From Planococcaceae bacterium UBA3370 (GTDB lineage: Bacteria; Bacillota; Bacilli; Bacillales_A; Planococcaceae), in NCBI GenBank assembly GCA_002360295.1, contig DEQI01000304.1, forward strand, positions 18,715 through 25,560: a DNA stretch of 6,846 nucleotides, written 5' to 3'. Position 1 is the first letter of the stretch. Every line of letters starts with the position of its first letter. The notes under the pieces are model-generated. The model worked only from the letters and a program-made list of their open reading frames with translations. It searched no databases and was not told the origin of the DNA. A program made the translations under genes and the position numbers. Shown here piece by piece: positions 6,292-6,846 of this stretch.

Positions 6292-6846
6292 AATCATCCG
6301 CTCCATGCAAACAGAGCCATTAGATGAACAAAAAGTAGTGAAAATCGAAATTAAAGATATGTTTCAACTAAACTTTGGTGACACGCCAGGTGAAGAAAAA
6401 GTAGCACAGCCTGAAATAACGCTAGAGGACATTTTAGCAGAGCGTGATGGTTTACTGGCTGAAGCACAGCAGCAAATTGCTAAAGAACGCGAGCAAATAG
6501 AGCAATTGCGTGCAGAGCAGTTACAGGCAATAGAAGAACAAAAAGTCGCGTGGGAGCAAGAAAAACTCGTTCTTCAGCAACAAGCTTATGACGAGGGATT
6601 TGCTAGCGGTTACGAAGAAGGGTTACAAAAAGCCAATGCGAATATGGCTGAATCTTTAACGATAGCAAATGAAACAATCGTCCATGCGGAAAAAAATGCG
6701 CAACAATATTTAGAAGACCAAGAGTTCGTGATTTTAGAGCTAGCTTTAACAGCGGCAGAACGTATTATAGGGATTACGCTTGACCGTGATGAAGAAGTAT
6801 TTACTGAAATTGTGAAACGTGGATTAAAAGAAGCACGTGAAATGAA
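6275..6846 (+). CDS. fliH: FliH, regulator of the flagellar export ATPase, 3'-truncated
   Basis: FliH binds and restrains the export ATPase FliI and links it to the C ring. 190 codons are visible and the frame is open to the window edge. The N-terminus (LSRIIR) is followed by a variable segment, then a long Gln/Glu/Ala-rich helical region (about 50-105) likely to form a coiled coil. A GxxxGxxxG run lies at G108, G112 and G116 (YDEGFASGYEEG), the glycine-repeat helix motif characteristic of FliH. The conserved block LALTAAERIIG spans 156-166. The start is uncertain. ATG 6275 overlaps fliG by 17 bases but lies only 2 bases after GGAGG (6268-6272). TTG 6284, in frame, would be about 9-11 bases from the same site with an 8-base overlap. 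Either way translation is probably coupled to fliG. fliI is expected next. Confidence 0.9.
   Translation, partial: MTSLSRIIRSMQTEPLDEQKVVKIEIKDMFQLNFGDTPGEEKVAQPEITLEDILAERDGLLAEAQQQIAKEREQIEQLRAEQLQAIEEQKVAWEQEKLVLQQQAYDEGFASGYEEGLQKANANMAESLTIANETIVHAEKNAQQYLEDQEFVILELALTAAERIIGITLDRDEEVFTEIVKRGLKEAREM

Overview
This is a low-GC chromosomal window from a motile, Gram-positive Bacillales bacterium. The gene order hslU - codY - flgB - flgC - fliE - fliF - fliG - fliH is the classic Bacillus layout, in which the codY cluster sits directly upstream of the large fla/che operon. The AT-rich codon use and protein sequences suggest a Lysinibacillus/Solibacillus-like member of the Planococcaceae. 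That placement is an impression from sequence character, not a search result. All genes are on the + strand.

Region 1 (1-1917) holds the 3' two thirds of hslU (ATPase of the HslUV/ClpYQ protease) and a complete codY (GTP- and branched-chain-amino-acid-sensing global regulator). A bulged hairpin followed by a T-rich tract closes the unit.

Region 2 (1865-2409) is a 545-base gap, the only sizeable non-coding stretch. It contains the codY terminator, what looks like a decayed copy of a dispersed intergenic repeat, AT-rich direct repeats with a 14-base period, a candidate sigma-A promoter (TTGTCA-N18-TAGAAT), and a strong interrupted hairpin in what would be the leader of the flagellar operon. 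A second, weaker extended -10 promoter lies just before flgB. No convincing sigma-D promoter was found.

Region 3 (2419-6846) is the start of the fla/che operon: proximal rod proteins FlgB and FlgC, the rod/MS-ring adaptor FliE, the MS-ring protein FliF, the rotor/switch protein FliG, and the first 190 codons of FliH, regulator of the flagellar export ATPase. Spacing is tight: 0 bases between flgB and flgC, 26 between flgC and fliE, 59 between fliE and fliF, 14 between fliF and fliG, and a fliG/fliH overlap. This indicates one transcript with translational coupling. The products assemble from the inside out: FliF ring in the membrane, FliG on its cytoplasmic face, FliE joining ring to rod, FlgB/FlgC building the rod, and FliH serving the export apparatus.

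The coding content is ordinary core flagellar and regulatory machinery, and I see no novel gene system. The points worth a second look are concentrated in the codY-flgB gap, where control of motility would be integrated.
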